In this document: in pieces, positions 1 through 5,366 of the stretch
How the letters are laid out: each line of letters starts with the position of its first letter
How positions within the stretch are numbered: position 1 is the stretch's first letter
Assembly: GCA_028712915.1 (NCBI GenBank)
Contig: JAQTPJ010000077.1
Span: 1-5,366 of the forward strand
Length of the DNA: 5,366 nucleotides
From: Candidatus Omnitrophota bacterium
GTDB taxonomy: Bacteria; Omnitrophota; Gorgyraeia; Velamenicoccales; JABMQK01
Direction: 5' to 3'
The notes under the pieces: model-generated
The model's database searches: none
Seen by the model: the letters and a program-made list of their open reading frames with translations, nothing else
What the model was told of the DNA's origin: nothing
Program-made: the position numbers and the translations under genes

Positions 1-1075
1 CATGCTGCATATCGATAAAATCAATTACGATTATACCGCTTAAATCACGCAGCCTCAGCTGACGGGCAACTTCTACCGCTGCCTCGCTATTTATCATAAA
101 TGCCGCTTCCTCCTGCTGTGATTTCTTATGGGCAAAACTACCTGAATTTACATCAACTACAATCAAACCTTCTGTCTGATCTATTACAATATGGGCTCCG
201 CATTTCAAAAAAGCCCTTCTTCTGTATATATGCTCAACTTCTTTCTCTACGCCCTTTTTGTCGAATAAAGACAACTTGTCGCGATGCAAAAAAAGCTTCT
301 TAACTAAAGGCTTTAAAAAGGCGCTGACGAATTTATAAATCCTCTTATATTCTATTTTGGAATCAACAACTAATCTTTCTACGTCCTCAGTAAAGTAATC
401 CCGCACAGTGCGTAAGACAAGGTCGTAATCCTCATAGACTAAATATGGGTTGCGCGCCTTATGGGAAATCTTCTTCACCTTGTCCCAAAGGTTTAATAGA
501 AAATGCAAATCTCGGATAAGCGCCTTTTTTTCCTTGCCCCAGGCCGCAGTCCTGACTATAACTCCGTATTCATGGCCTAAATTAAGCGAACGAAAAATCT
601 CTATTATCCTTTTTCTCTCCTCAGGTTCATCAATCTTGCGGGATATGCCGAAATGCCTGTCAAAAGGCATAAGCACAAGGTATCTTCCGGCGATAGAAAC
701 ATGTGTTGTAAGCCTTGCGCCTTTGCTGGCAAAAGGCTCTTTGGTCACCTGGACCAGGACTTCCTGATTCTTCTTAAGCTCAAGCGGCGGGTTTTTCTTT
801 TTATCGTTTATGGGGCCTAATTCACCCAATTCCTCTTCGTCAAAACGAAAATCCGTAACGTCCGTAATATACAGGAAGCCGTTTTTTTCTTCGCCTATAT
901 CCACAAAAGCAGCGCCTACCGATGGGACAACGTCCTGAATCCTTCCTTTATAAATATTGCCTACGATAGTCCTGTCTTCCGGGTGCTCAATAAAAAAATC
1001 TACTAATTTATTATTTTCTAATATGGCAACGCGCTTTTCCTTCTCCGCGACATTAATAAGAATTTCTCTGGGCAT
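1..1075 (-). CDS. rng: Ribonuclease E/G family endoribonuclease, 3' end cut by window edge
   Basis: Single-strand-specific endoribonuclease of the RNase E/G family, which acts in the cytoplasm on mRNA decay and rRNA/tRNA processing. The frame is open from ATG at 1075 to the window edge, giving 358 residues (E. coli RNase G has about 490). The N-terminus begins MPREILIN. An S1 RNA-binding domain with an embedded charged loop spans about residues 37-125 (VGNIYKGRIQDVVPSVGAAFVDIG at its start is typical). The 5'-monophosphate sensor is visible as VRTAA (R175, T176, matching R169/T170 of RNase E). The DNase I-like catalytic segment carries VVDVNSG (D308, N310) and IVIDFIDM (D352), matching the Mg-binding D303/N305 and D346. 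The Zn-link cysteines and small domain lie beyond the window, so RNase G cannot be told from a longer RNase E. It follows the DUF2344 gene by 18 nt with a good Shine-Dalgarno, so the two are probably co-transcribed. Confidence 0.95.
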   Translation of the reverse strand, partial: MPREILINVAEKEKRVAILENNKLVDFFIEHPEDRTIVGNIYKGRIQDVVPSVGAAFVDIGEEKNGFLYITDVTDFRFDEEELGELGPINDKKKNPPLELKKNQEVLVQVTKEPFASKGARLTTHVSIAGRYLVLMPFDRHFGISRKIDEPEERKRIIEIFRSLNLGHEYGVIVRTAAWGKEKKALIRDLHFLLNLWDKVKKISHKARNPYLVYEDYDLVLRTVRDYFTEDVERLVVDSKIEYKRIYKFVSAFLKPLVKKLFLHRDKLSLFDKKGVEKEVEHIYRRRAFLKCGAHIVIDQTEGLIVVDVNSGSFAHKKSQQEEAAFMINSEAAVEVARQLRLRDLSGIIVIDFIDMQH

Positions 1076-1084
1076 ATGCTACAA

Positions 1085-1092
1085 TCCTTCCT
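1085..1092 (-). promoter_or_regulatory. Shine-Dalgarno of the RNase E/G gene
   Basis: AGGAAGGA lies 9 nt upstream of the ATG at 1075 and fixes the start of the RNase gene. It sits in the 18-nt gap after the DUF2344 stop codon, so the RNase has its own ribosome entry even though it is closely linked to the upstream gene. Confidence 0.75.
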
Positions 1093-1093
1093 T

Positions 1094-1435
1094 TTATGAA
1101 ATACTGGACTCTTTTATCCTTACGCCTTGAGGCAATTGCTTGTTAAATCTGTCTTGAAATGATTTAGAATTTATTTTACGCGTTAAAATAATATGCGCCT
1201 CTTCATTCTCCGACTCCAAACCCAGCTTCAGGGCTTTTTTTATCGCCAATTTCGGGCGCGGGCTAAATCCCTTGCTAAAATAAAGAGGCAGTTCTGCGCG
1301 GCGGGCTGCGCGTATCATGAGCCGCATGAGGTCTAGATGAGAAATATAGCGCATAAAACCTGTCTTAGAAAAAATAAAACTCGCTTTAAACTGGACTTCT
1401 GTCTTGTTGTTCCTAAGATACAATTTTCCTCGCAA
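1094..1435 (-). CDS. Short DUF2344 / radical SAM-linked protein (TIGR03936-like)
   Basis: A 113-residue protein matching the N-terminal half of the DUF2344 (TIGR03936, radical SAM-linked) family. Family-like motifs are FSKTGFMRYISHLDLMR (about residues 22-38), a basic helix RAARRAELPL, and FSKGFSPRPKL (53-63), then a LGLESE turn. The function is unknown; relatives are encoded next to, or fused to, a radical SAM protein and near RNase E/G. From memory the family is roughly 200 residues, so the C-terminal half is missing. The stop is followed 18 nt later by the intact RNase start, so a simple frameshift does not explain it. The start is TTG at 1435; the frame is closed by a stop at 1462-1460 and has no ATG or GTG before the conserved block. 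An alternative TTG at 1423 has GAGGA just upstream, though closely spaced. The first ATG (residue 28) would cut into the conserved motif. Family assignment is firm; the exact start is uncertain. Confidence 0.8.
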   Translation of the reverse strand: MRGKLYLRNNKTEVQFKASFIFSKTGFMRYISHLDLMRLMIRAARRAELPLYFSKGFSPRPKLAIKKALKLGLESENEEAHIILTRKINSKSFQDRFNKQLPQGVRIKESSIS

Positions 1436-1437
1436 AT

Positions 1438-1466
1438 AAAAAAAGCGACTGTCGGGAAATTAGTCG
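1438..1466 (-). terminator. Weak hairpin plus T-run between pilQ and the DUF2344 gene
   Basis: On the minus strand CGACT (1466-1462) can pair with AGTCG (1450-1446) around an 11-nt loop, followed by one C and seven T (1444-1438). This has the shape of an intrinsic terminator but the stem is only 5 bp. It could end the pilMNOPQ transcript. Because a promoter-like sequence lies upstream of it, it could also act as a leader attenuator for DUF2344-RNase G. The T-run ends 2 nt before the proposed TTG start. Confidence 0.35.
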
Positions 1467-1482
1467 TTGTTTGTTTAGGCTT

Positions 1483-1510
1483 ATTATATTATCTATAAAA
1501 TTTATTTTAA
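1483..1510 (-). promoter_or_regulatory. Candidate sigma70-type promoter for the DUF2344-RNase G unit
   Basis: On the minus strand a perfect TATAAT lies at 1488-1483, and TTAAAA (4 of 6 matches to TTGACA) at 1510-1505, with 16 nt between them. Transcription would start near 1476, giving a leader of about 40 nt before the TTG at 1435. The region is very AT-rich, so a chance match is possible; its position in the only sizeable intergenic gap favours it. Confidence 0.35.
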
Positions 1511-1527
1511 TAAAATTTTTAAACAGA

Positions 1528-3036
1528 TTAATCTGCTACTTCAGTGTCTATCTGAGGGATACCGGACTCGTCAACAATCGTCGCGGTTATAAAAATAAGC
1601 AGCTCTATTTTGGCTGTATCATTAGTATCTCTTTTGAATAAAACGCCGAGAAAAGGAATCTTACTCAGAAAAGGCGCGCCTATCTTTGAAGTATTCTCAT
1701 AGTCTTTGATTAAACCTCCAATAACAAGGGTCTCGCCATTGTTCATAATTACCTGAGTCTCAGCTTCGCGCGTAGTTATCCTGGGATATGCGTTAGTGCC
1801 GACTGTCTGCGTAAAAGAAGTTACAGCCGGATGGATAATCATATTAATTTTATCACCGCCGCATATCTGCGGAATAACATTAAGCTGAATACCTATATCC
1901 TGATAGTAATCGAGGCTTGTCGTCGTAGTTGTTGTATCAGTGCCGGAAACGTCAGTTGACAATATGGGATATTTTTCACCCACTAATATTGTTGCTTCCT
2001 GATTGTCTAAAGTTGTGATCCTAGGGGCTGATAACAAATTTGAATTCACATCTTCCTCCAACATATGAAAGATTACTTCAAACTTTGAACCCATTAACTT
2101 TTTAAGAATAAGCTGCAAACCGGCATTTTCAGGACTAAGGTCAGAGGCTGCCGGCTGAAAGACTGACGGAGTTATAGTATCCTCATTGCCGCTTAGAAAC
2201 CTACCTCCTACGCCGTATAGATCTTTACTGCTACTGCCATCAATAGTAATATCGCTCGCCCCTACTTCCTGCGTAGAATATTCAAAACCGATATCATCCA
2301 GATAATCTTTGGAAACTTCCAGTATCTTTGCCTCAATCATAATCTGCCTGGGCTTCATATCTATCTCTTTCAATACTAACTTCAATTGTTCTATCACGGG
2401 AGGAATATCTGTAATTAATAAAACCTTTGTCAGGCTCTTGCGCCCTTTCTCTTTTGTTTCTTTCTTGCCTAATGCCTCTCCTCCAAATTCCCACCCAGAC
2501 TTACCAGTCACCTCTAAGACCGTAATTTTTCCGCGAGAAGAAACCAGAGGCTCCAGCGCTTTACTGGCATCCAATGCGTCAATGTATTTTAACTTAAAAA
2601 CTTCTGTCACGGTCGGTTGGACATGAGTCAATTCCTGTTCTATCCTTCTTTGCTCGGTAAGTTTATCCAGCGGCGCAACGCTAATAATGTTGCCTTTCTT
2701 TTCATAACCAAAACCATAGGTCTTTAAAATAACATCCAATGCCTTTTCCCAATTGACATTATCCAGGTATACGGAAACTGTCCCGGTAACATCAGGAGAA
2801 GCGACAATATTCACGCCACTTTTTAAAGAAATAATCTTTAATACGCTCCTTATATCCGCATCTTTAAAATCAAGCGTAATATTGCCGTTGGCTTCTTCTT
2901 GCGTTAGCGTGGCGTCTTCTGCCTGGGAAGTTACGGATTGCACTTGCTCTTTGCCGCCTGAAGCCGTCTCATCTGCTCCGTAAACCACTCCGCATAAACC
3001 TAACGCCAGAATCAACACAAGAACACATCTATACAT
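1528..3036 (-). CDS. pilQ: Type IV pilus secretin PilQ (short form)
   Basis: Outer-membrane secretin, expected to form the multimeric gated channel through which the pilus passes. It has 502 residues. A signal peptide spans 1-20 (hydrophobic core LVLILALGL, likely cleavage VYG/AD), then a Ser/Thr/Gln/Glu-rich linker. An STN/N0-type domain covers about 52-125 (ITLDFKDADIRSVLKIIS). A secretin N1 (KH-like) domain covers about 143-230 and contains a charged Gly/Lys insert at about 176-203. The secretin core covers about 231-489 with EAKILEVSK, SAPRITTLDNQEATILVGEKYP, a Thr-rich run (367-373), and the C-terminal signature VIGGLIKDYEN...KIPFLGVLFKR...LLIFITATIV. There is no AMIN peptidoglycan-binding domain, which longer PilQ proteins carry. 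A type II secretion GspD or MshL-like secretin would look similar; the upstream pilMNOP decides for PilQ. ATG at 3036 is supported by a strong Shine-Dalgarno inside the end of pilP, leaving 3 nt between the genes. Confidence 0.93.
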   Translation of the reverse strand: MYRCVLVLILALGLCGVVYGADETASGGKEQVQSVTSQAEDATLTQEEANGNITLDFKDADIRSVLKIISLKSGVNIVASPDVTGTVSVYLDNVNWEKALDVILKTYGFGYEKKGNIISVAPLDKLTEQRRIEQELTHVQPTVTEVFKLKYIDALDASKALEPLVSSRGKITVLEVTGKSGWEFGGEALGKKETKEKGRKSLTKVLLITDIPPVIEQLKLVLKEIDMKPRQIMIEAKILEVSKDYLDDIGFEYSTQEVGASDITIDGSSSKDLYGVGGRFLSGNEDTITPSVFQPAASDLSPENAGLQLILKKLMGSKFEVIFHMLEEDVNSNLLSAPRITTLDNQEATILVGEKYPILSTDVSGTDTTTTTTSLDYYQDIGIQLNVIPQICGGDKINMIIHPAVTSFTQTVGTNAYPRITTREAETQVIMNNGETLVIGGLIKDYENTSKIGAPFLSKIPFLGVLFKRDTNDTAKIELLIFITATIVDESGIPQIDTEVAD

Positions 3037-3039
3037 TAA

Positions 3040-3399
3040 CTAATCCTCCTTCTTCGCAGACAAGGTATAAATCTCACCTTTTTTGCTATACACTATGCCG
3101 TCTCTTTTGACCTCAACTATCTTTATATTACCAATTGTATCATTTTTTCTCAAAATTTCACCGTTTATTATAACCATAGACTGGCCATCTTTATCATAAA
3201 ATATACCTTCCAAGTTGATATTGATGTCTTCGCCTTCTTCTCGTATATTTATCAGCTGCCCGTCATTTGTCACGTATGGAATAAAAGGATCCCTTTTTTT
3301 AGCGCTATCATATATTGTCCCATTATCCTGCGCCATTACATCAGCTATGCCTACCGCTATTATTAATAGTACCACAAATATTAATCTCATATAATACAT
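3040..3399 (-). CDS. pilP: Type IV pilus assembly protein PilP-like
   Basis: A small periplasmic protein of 119 residues, expected to link the PilN/PilO inner-membrane dimer to the PilQ secretin. It has an N-terminal hydrophobic signal (about 4-18) with likely cleavage VMA/QD after residue 23. No lipobox cysteine is visible, unlike the lipoprotein PilP of Neisseria and Pseudomonas. A KKRDPF motif (35-38 core RDPF) precedes a short linker. A beta-rich homology-region domain (about 60-115) follows with NLEGIFYDKDGQSMVIING, the typical PilP/GspC strand-turn pattern. It is shorter than the usual roughly 170 residues. ATG 3399 lies 1 nt after the pilO stop and has no recognisable Shine-Dalgarno, so translation is probably coupled; ATG 3390 is an alternative start. 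Identification rests on the RDPF motif, the HR-like strand pattern and gene position. Confidence 0.85.
   Translation of the reverse strand: MYYMRLIFVVLLIIAVGIADVMAQDNGTIYDSAKKRDPFIPYVTNDGQLINIREEGEDININLEGIFYDKDGQSMVIINGEILRKNDTIGNIKIVEVKRDGIVYSKKGEIYTLSAKKED
3044..3051 (-). promoter_or_regulatory. Strong Shine-Dalgarno of pilQ, embedded in the pilP 3' end
   Basis: AAGGAGGA, a near-perfect anti-16S match, ends 7 nt before the pilQ ATG. It is read as codons for the last residues of PilP (Lys-Glu-Asp). It is the strongest ribosome site in the operon, which fits the need for many secretin subunits per machine. Confidence 0.8.
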
Positions 3400-3400
3400 A

Positions 3401-3967
3401 TTATATAATACTAACGTAAGTTCTTAAAGAAAGCTTTATATTTTGTACATTATAATCTTTGTCATTCGGGTCTATACCTATAGAAACTACTTTAAAGAAG
3501 TTTTTGGCTGATTCGACCCTGCTGATAAAATCCCCCAGTTGGTGAAAACCAGACTGCCCCACTATCTGAATCTCTATTTCATGAAACTTAATATCCTTTA
3601 CGTCTACTGTTTCAAAGTTAACATTGTCCATCACCGGTTTGATCTGGGTAATTTTCACGCCGCTATTGTTGGCTAATTTGGATATATCCTCTATCAACGC
3701 AGAAATATTTTCCCCTTCTATAACAAAAAGACACAAATCATCAATCTTTTTCTCCAAATCGCCGGCTTCTTTCTTCGTCCTATCTAAATTATTTATGTCC
3801 CTCTCCAGATTTACCATGGCTTGCTTTTTTTTAGTTAGTGTTTCGCTGTATTTGGAAAATAGGCGGTACTGCCATCCTAAAAACATAGCCACATCAATTA
3901 CGATAAAGACTACAAAAAGCGTAATAGAAACTATCTGCTTATCTTTTTCTTTTATTATTATGTTCAT
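3401..3967 (-). CDS. pilO: Type IV pilus inner-membrane protein PilO
   Basis: Bitopic inner-membrane protein of the alignment complex, 188 residues, expected to dimerise with PilN and contact PilP. It has a short cytoplasmic N-terminus rich in Lys, one membrane segment (about 13-32), a charged coiled coil (about 38-78), and a periplasmic ferredoxin-like domain. That domain includes LANNSGVKITQIKP (98-111), HEIEIQIVGQSGFHQLGDFIS (129-149, the classic PilO GxYxxLxxFI-like pattern) and a final strand IKLSLRTYV. Its ATG at 3967 lies inside the end of pilN (29-nt overlap, different frame). AGGAAGAG about 10 nt upstream serves as ribosome site. Confidence 0.9.
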   Translation of the reverse strand: MNIIIKEKDKQIVSITLFVVFIVIDVAMFLGWQYRLFSKYSETLTKKKQAMVNLERDINNLDRTKKEAGDLEKKIDDLCLFVIEGENISALIEDISKLANNSGVKITQIKPVMDNVNFETVDVKDIKFHEIEIQIVGQSGFHQLGDFISRVESAKNFFKVVSIGIDPNDKDYNVQNIKLSLRTYVSII

Positions 3968-4565
3968 CTGATGTTTTCTCTTCCTTTTTCTTTTCTTCCG
4001 CTGTTAGAACAAAATCCAATACCTCGTATTGCTTAATACCTCTCCTTTGCATAGAACCTATATTGAAATCGACAAAATTATCCGAGAAGAAACTGTCGTT
4101 CTTTAAAACATCAAAAAAACTGTTTACCAAAGAAACTTCGTCAGCCTCAAAAGAGAAAACGCTCCCCTTAATAGTCAGTCCTCTATTTGAAAAACTGAGA
4201 TTAGTAAGCCAAAGGCCTTTGGGCACAGCCTGGTTTACTTTATTAAGGAAGCTCGTCCAATATATATCCTTTTTTAAGAGAGGTTCCAGAATTTTCAGTT
4301 TATCCTTTTTAGCTATTATATCTTTTTTTATATTCTCAATTTCCTTTGACTGCGCCTGTACCCTTTTGGATGTTTTATCCAAAGAATCAATTTGCATTTT
4401 TCTATTAAAACTAAATAAACCCAATACAATATGAACAATCAACACTAGAATAAAAACAACCGCCATTATCGGATACATAGGTATCTTATAAAGAGAATCG
4501 GGGGCAGATTTACCTGCCGATTCTTTTCTTTTAAGATGCGCCGGTAATAAATTTACCTTTATCAT
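3939..4565 (-). CDS. pilN: Type IV pilus inner-membrane protein PilN
   Basis: Bitopic inner-membrane protein, 208 residues. The N-terminal MIKVNLLP is the diagnostic PilN peptide that in relatives inserts into the groove of cytoplasmic PilM. A membrane segment spans about 30-52, a Lys-rich coiled coil about 55-98, then a periplasmic ferredoxin-like domain with WTSFLNKVNQAVPKGLWLTNLSF (103-125) and GLTIKGSVFSF. The C-terminus ends in a very charged tail (190-208, Glu/Lys then NNKRKR), whose last part is encoded in the region shared with pilO. The start codon directly follows the pilM stop (TAGATG), with AGGAA 7 nt upstream. Confidence 0.92.
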   Translation of the reverse strand: MIKVNLLPAHLKRKESAGKSAPDSLYKIPMYPIMAVVFILVLIVHIVLGLFSFNRKMQIDSLDKTSKRVQAQSKEIENIKKDIIAKKDKLKILEPLLKKDIYWTSFLNKVNQAVPKGLWLTNLSFSNRGLTIKGSVFSFEADEVSLVNSFFDVLKNDSFFSDNFVDFNIGSMQRRGIKQYEVLDFVLTAEEKKKEEKTSDEHNNKRKR

Positions 4566-5352
4566 CTAAAAATTCCTGAATCCCATTCCTAGTGCGAATG
4601 TAAAAGAATTAAAACACTCTTTAAATTTTGTTGCGTCCAAAGACGGGCTTAATTTAATCTTCTGTTCGTCAAAAACGACTAATTCTATATTCTGGCCCAA
4701 ATAATGCTTCATATAATCAAGCATTCCTTTAAGATGGGCTGAACCGCCCGTAATAAGAATCTTATCTATCAGGCGATTCTCCTGTGTTTCATAAAAATCA
4801 AAGGAAACTTTCAGTTCTTTTGTTAAATTGCTGAATACCGGCTCCAATGACTGCAGCAGGCTGTCGTTCAAAGGCCCCATCTTTAGTTCCTCCGCCTCCT
4901 TAAAATCTTTATTGAGCACTTCTGATAATTTCTTTGTAAAGTCATTGCCGCCTATAAAAATATCCCTGCTTAAAACTAATAAGCCGTCTTCTATAATACT
5001 TACGGAAGAAACGCTGGCCCCTAAATTGACAATCGCGCAGACCTTATCTTTTATGCTGCTTGTAAATTCAAAATAGTTAGCAAGTGCCAAAGAACAGACA
5101 TCTATAAAACTCACCTGGTAGCCTAATTCACGGCATAGGGAAATCCTGCTATTGATCAGGTCTTTCTTGGCTGCGACGATTAAAACAAGCATTTTGCCGG
5201 TATTCTTATTTTTTTTTAATATCGCAAAATCAAAATTTATCTCCTCTTTATTAAAAGGGATATACCTTTCCAACTCAAAAGCCATAGATTTAACCACTTC
5301 TTCATAGCTCATGATTGGAATATGAACGTAACGCAACACTACGTTTGAACCA
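4566..5352 (-). CDS. pilM: Type IV pilus assembly protein PilM, 5' end missing
   Basis: Actin-like (FtsA/MreB-fold) cytoplasmic protein that binds the N-terminus of PilN and couples the alignment complex to the assembly ATPases. About 262 codons are present; family members have about 350 residues, so some 80-90 N-terminal residues, including the first phosphate-binding motif, are lost at the contig end. Visible motifs are RYVHIP..SYEEV and FELERYIPF (family pattern of acidic helix then YIPF), AIVNLGASVSSVSII (second phosphate motif), IFIGGNDFTKKL, ILITGGSAHLKGM (adenosine motif) and the C-terminal ALGMGFR. The GTG at 5339 is an internal Val codon, not the start, since the frame stays open upstream and reads PilM-like sequence (GSNVVLRYV) up to 5351. 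Codons past 5352 come from adapter-like sequence and should not be translated. Confidence 0.93.
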
Positions 5353-5366
5353 AGATCGGAAGAGCG
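5353..5366. other. Illumina TruSeq adapter remnant at contig end
   Basis: The last 14 bases, AGATCGGAAGAGCG, equal the start of the Illumina universal adapter as read through at a fragment end; the reverse complement ends in GCTCTTCCGATCT. An exact 14-base match at the very end of the sequence is very unlikely to be genomic. It marks an untrimmed read end and the true end of assembled genomic sequence at about 5352. Confidence 0.93.

Noticed and set aside
100..767. Plus-strand open frames of 67 and 105 codons near the start of the window
   Set aside because: They are antisense to the RNase E/G gene, whose catalytic motifs are intact across the whole stretch.
1915..1940. Short run of Thr codons in pilQ as a possible simple repeat or slippage site
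   Set aside because: The Thr codons are mixed (ACA, ACT, ACG), so it is not a uniform nucleotide repeat; Thr/Ser-rich gate loops are common in secretins.
2309..2983. Plus-strand open frames of 105 and 76 codons opposite pilQ
   Set aside because: They lie fully antisense to a strongly supported secretin gene, have no recognisable motif or ribosome site, and look like chance frames.
3980..4000. A-rich stretch near the pilN end as a programmed frameshift site
   Set aside because: It does not fit the X XXY YYZ heptamer (no A AAA AAG in the reading frame), and pilO has its own start and ribosome site.
3624..5076. Plus-strand open frames opposite pilO, pilN and pilM
   Set aside because: Antisense shadows of conserved genes, rich in Ser/Phe/Leu as expected from the reverse of Lys/Glu-rich coding; no independent support.
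5337..5339. GTG as the pilM start codon
   Set aside because: The frame stays open upstream with PilM-like residues up to the adapter junction, and the protein lacks the family's N-terminal 80-90 residues; the GTG is an internal Val.
1..5366. A novel defence, mobile or secondary-metabolite system
   Set aside because: All coding space is filled by recognised pilus and RNA-metabolism genes; no repeats, integrase, transposase or toxin-like genes are visible.

Overview
The window looks like a chromosomal piece of an uncultured, AT-rich, diderm (outer-membrane) bacterium. The evidence is an outer-membrane secretin (PilQ), a periplasmic PilP with a signal peptide, and two single-pass inner-membrane proteins (PilN and PilO). 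Gene order and protein style resemble metagenome-assembled lineages such as Omnitrophota, but that placement is an impression and was not tested. Everything real is on the minus strand, so genes read from high to low coordinates.

Layout, in order of transcription. Positions 5353-5366 match the start of the Illumina TruSeq adapter, so they are probably a library artefact at the contig end. A 5'-truncated pilM follows (to 4566), then pilN (4565-3939), pilO (3967-3401), pilP (3399-3040) and pilQ (3036-1528). These five genes abut or overlap, so they form one operon for the type IV pilus alignment complex. PilM is the cytoplasmic actin-like ring protein, PilN and PilO are the inner-membrane dimer, PilP is the periplasmic linker, and PilQ is the outer-membrane gate. 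The window holds no pilin, PilB/PilT ATPase or PilC.

A 92-bp AT-rich gap (1436-1527) separates pilQ from the next unit. It holds a sigma70-like promoter and, downstream of it, a small hairpin with a 7-T run that ends just before the next start codon. Next come a short DUF2344 / radical SAM-linked protein (TIGR03936 type, 1435-1094, TTG start) and a ribonuclease E/G gene (1075 to beyond position 1, 3'-truncated). The DUF2344-RNase G pair is a widespread bacterial neighbourhood. Here the DUF2344 protein is only about half its usual length, and its usual upstream radical SAM partner is replaced by the pil operon.

I see no tRNA, rRNA, CRISPR array, insertion sequence or phage gene. The window is mostly ordinary core biology. 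The main points for a second look are the adapter remnant, the half-length DUF2344 protein, and the promoter/hairpin arrangement ahead of the RNase gene.
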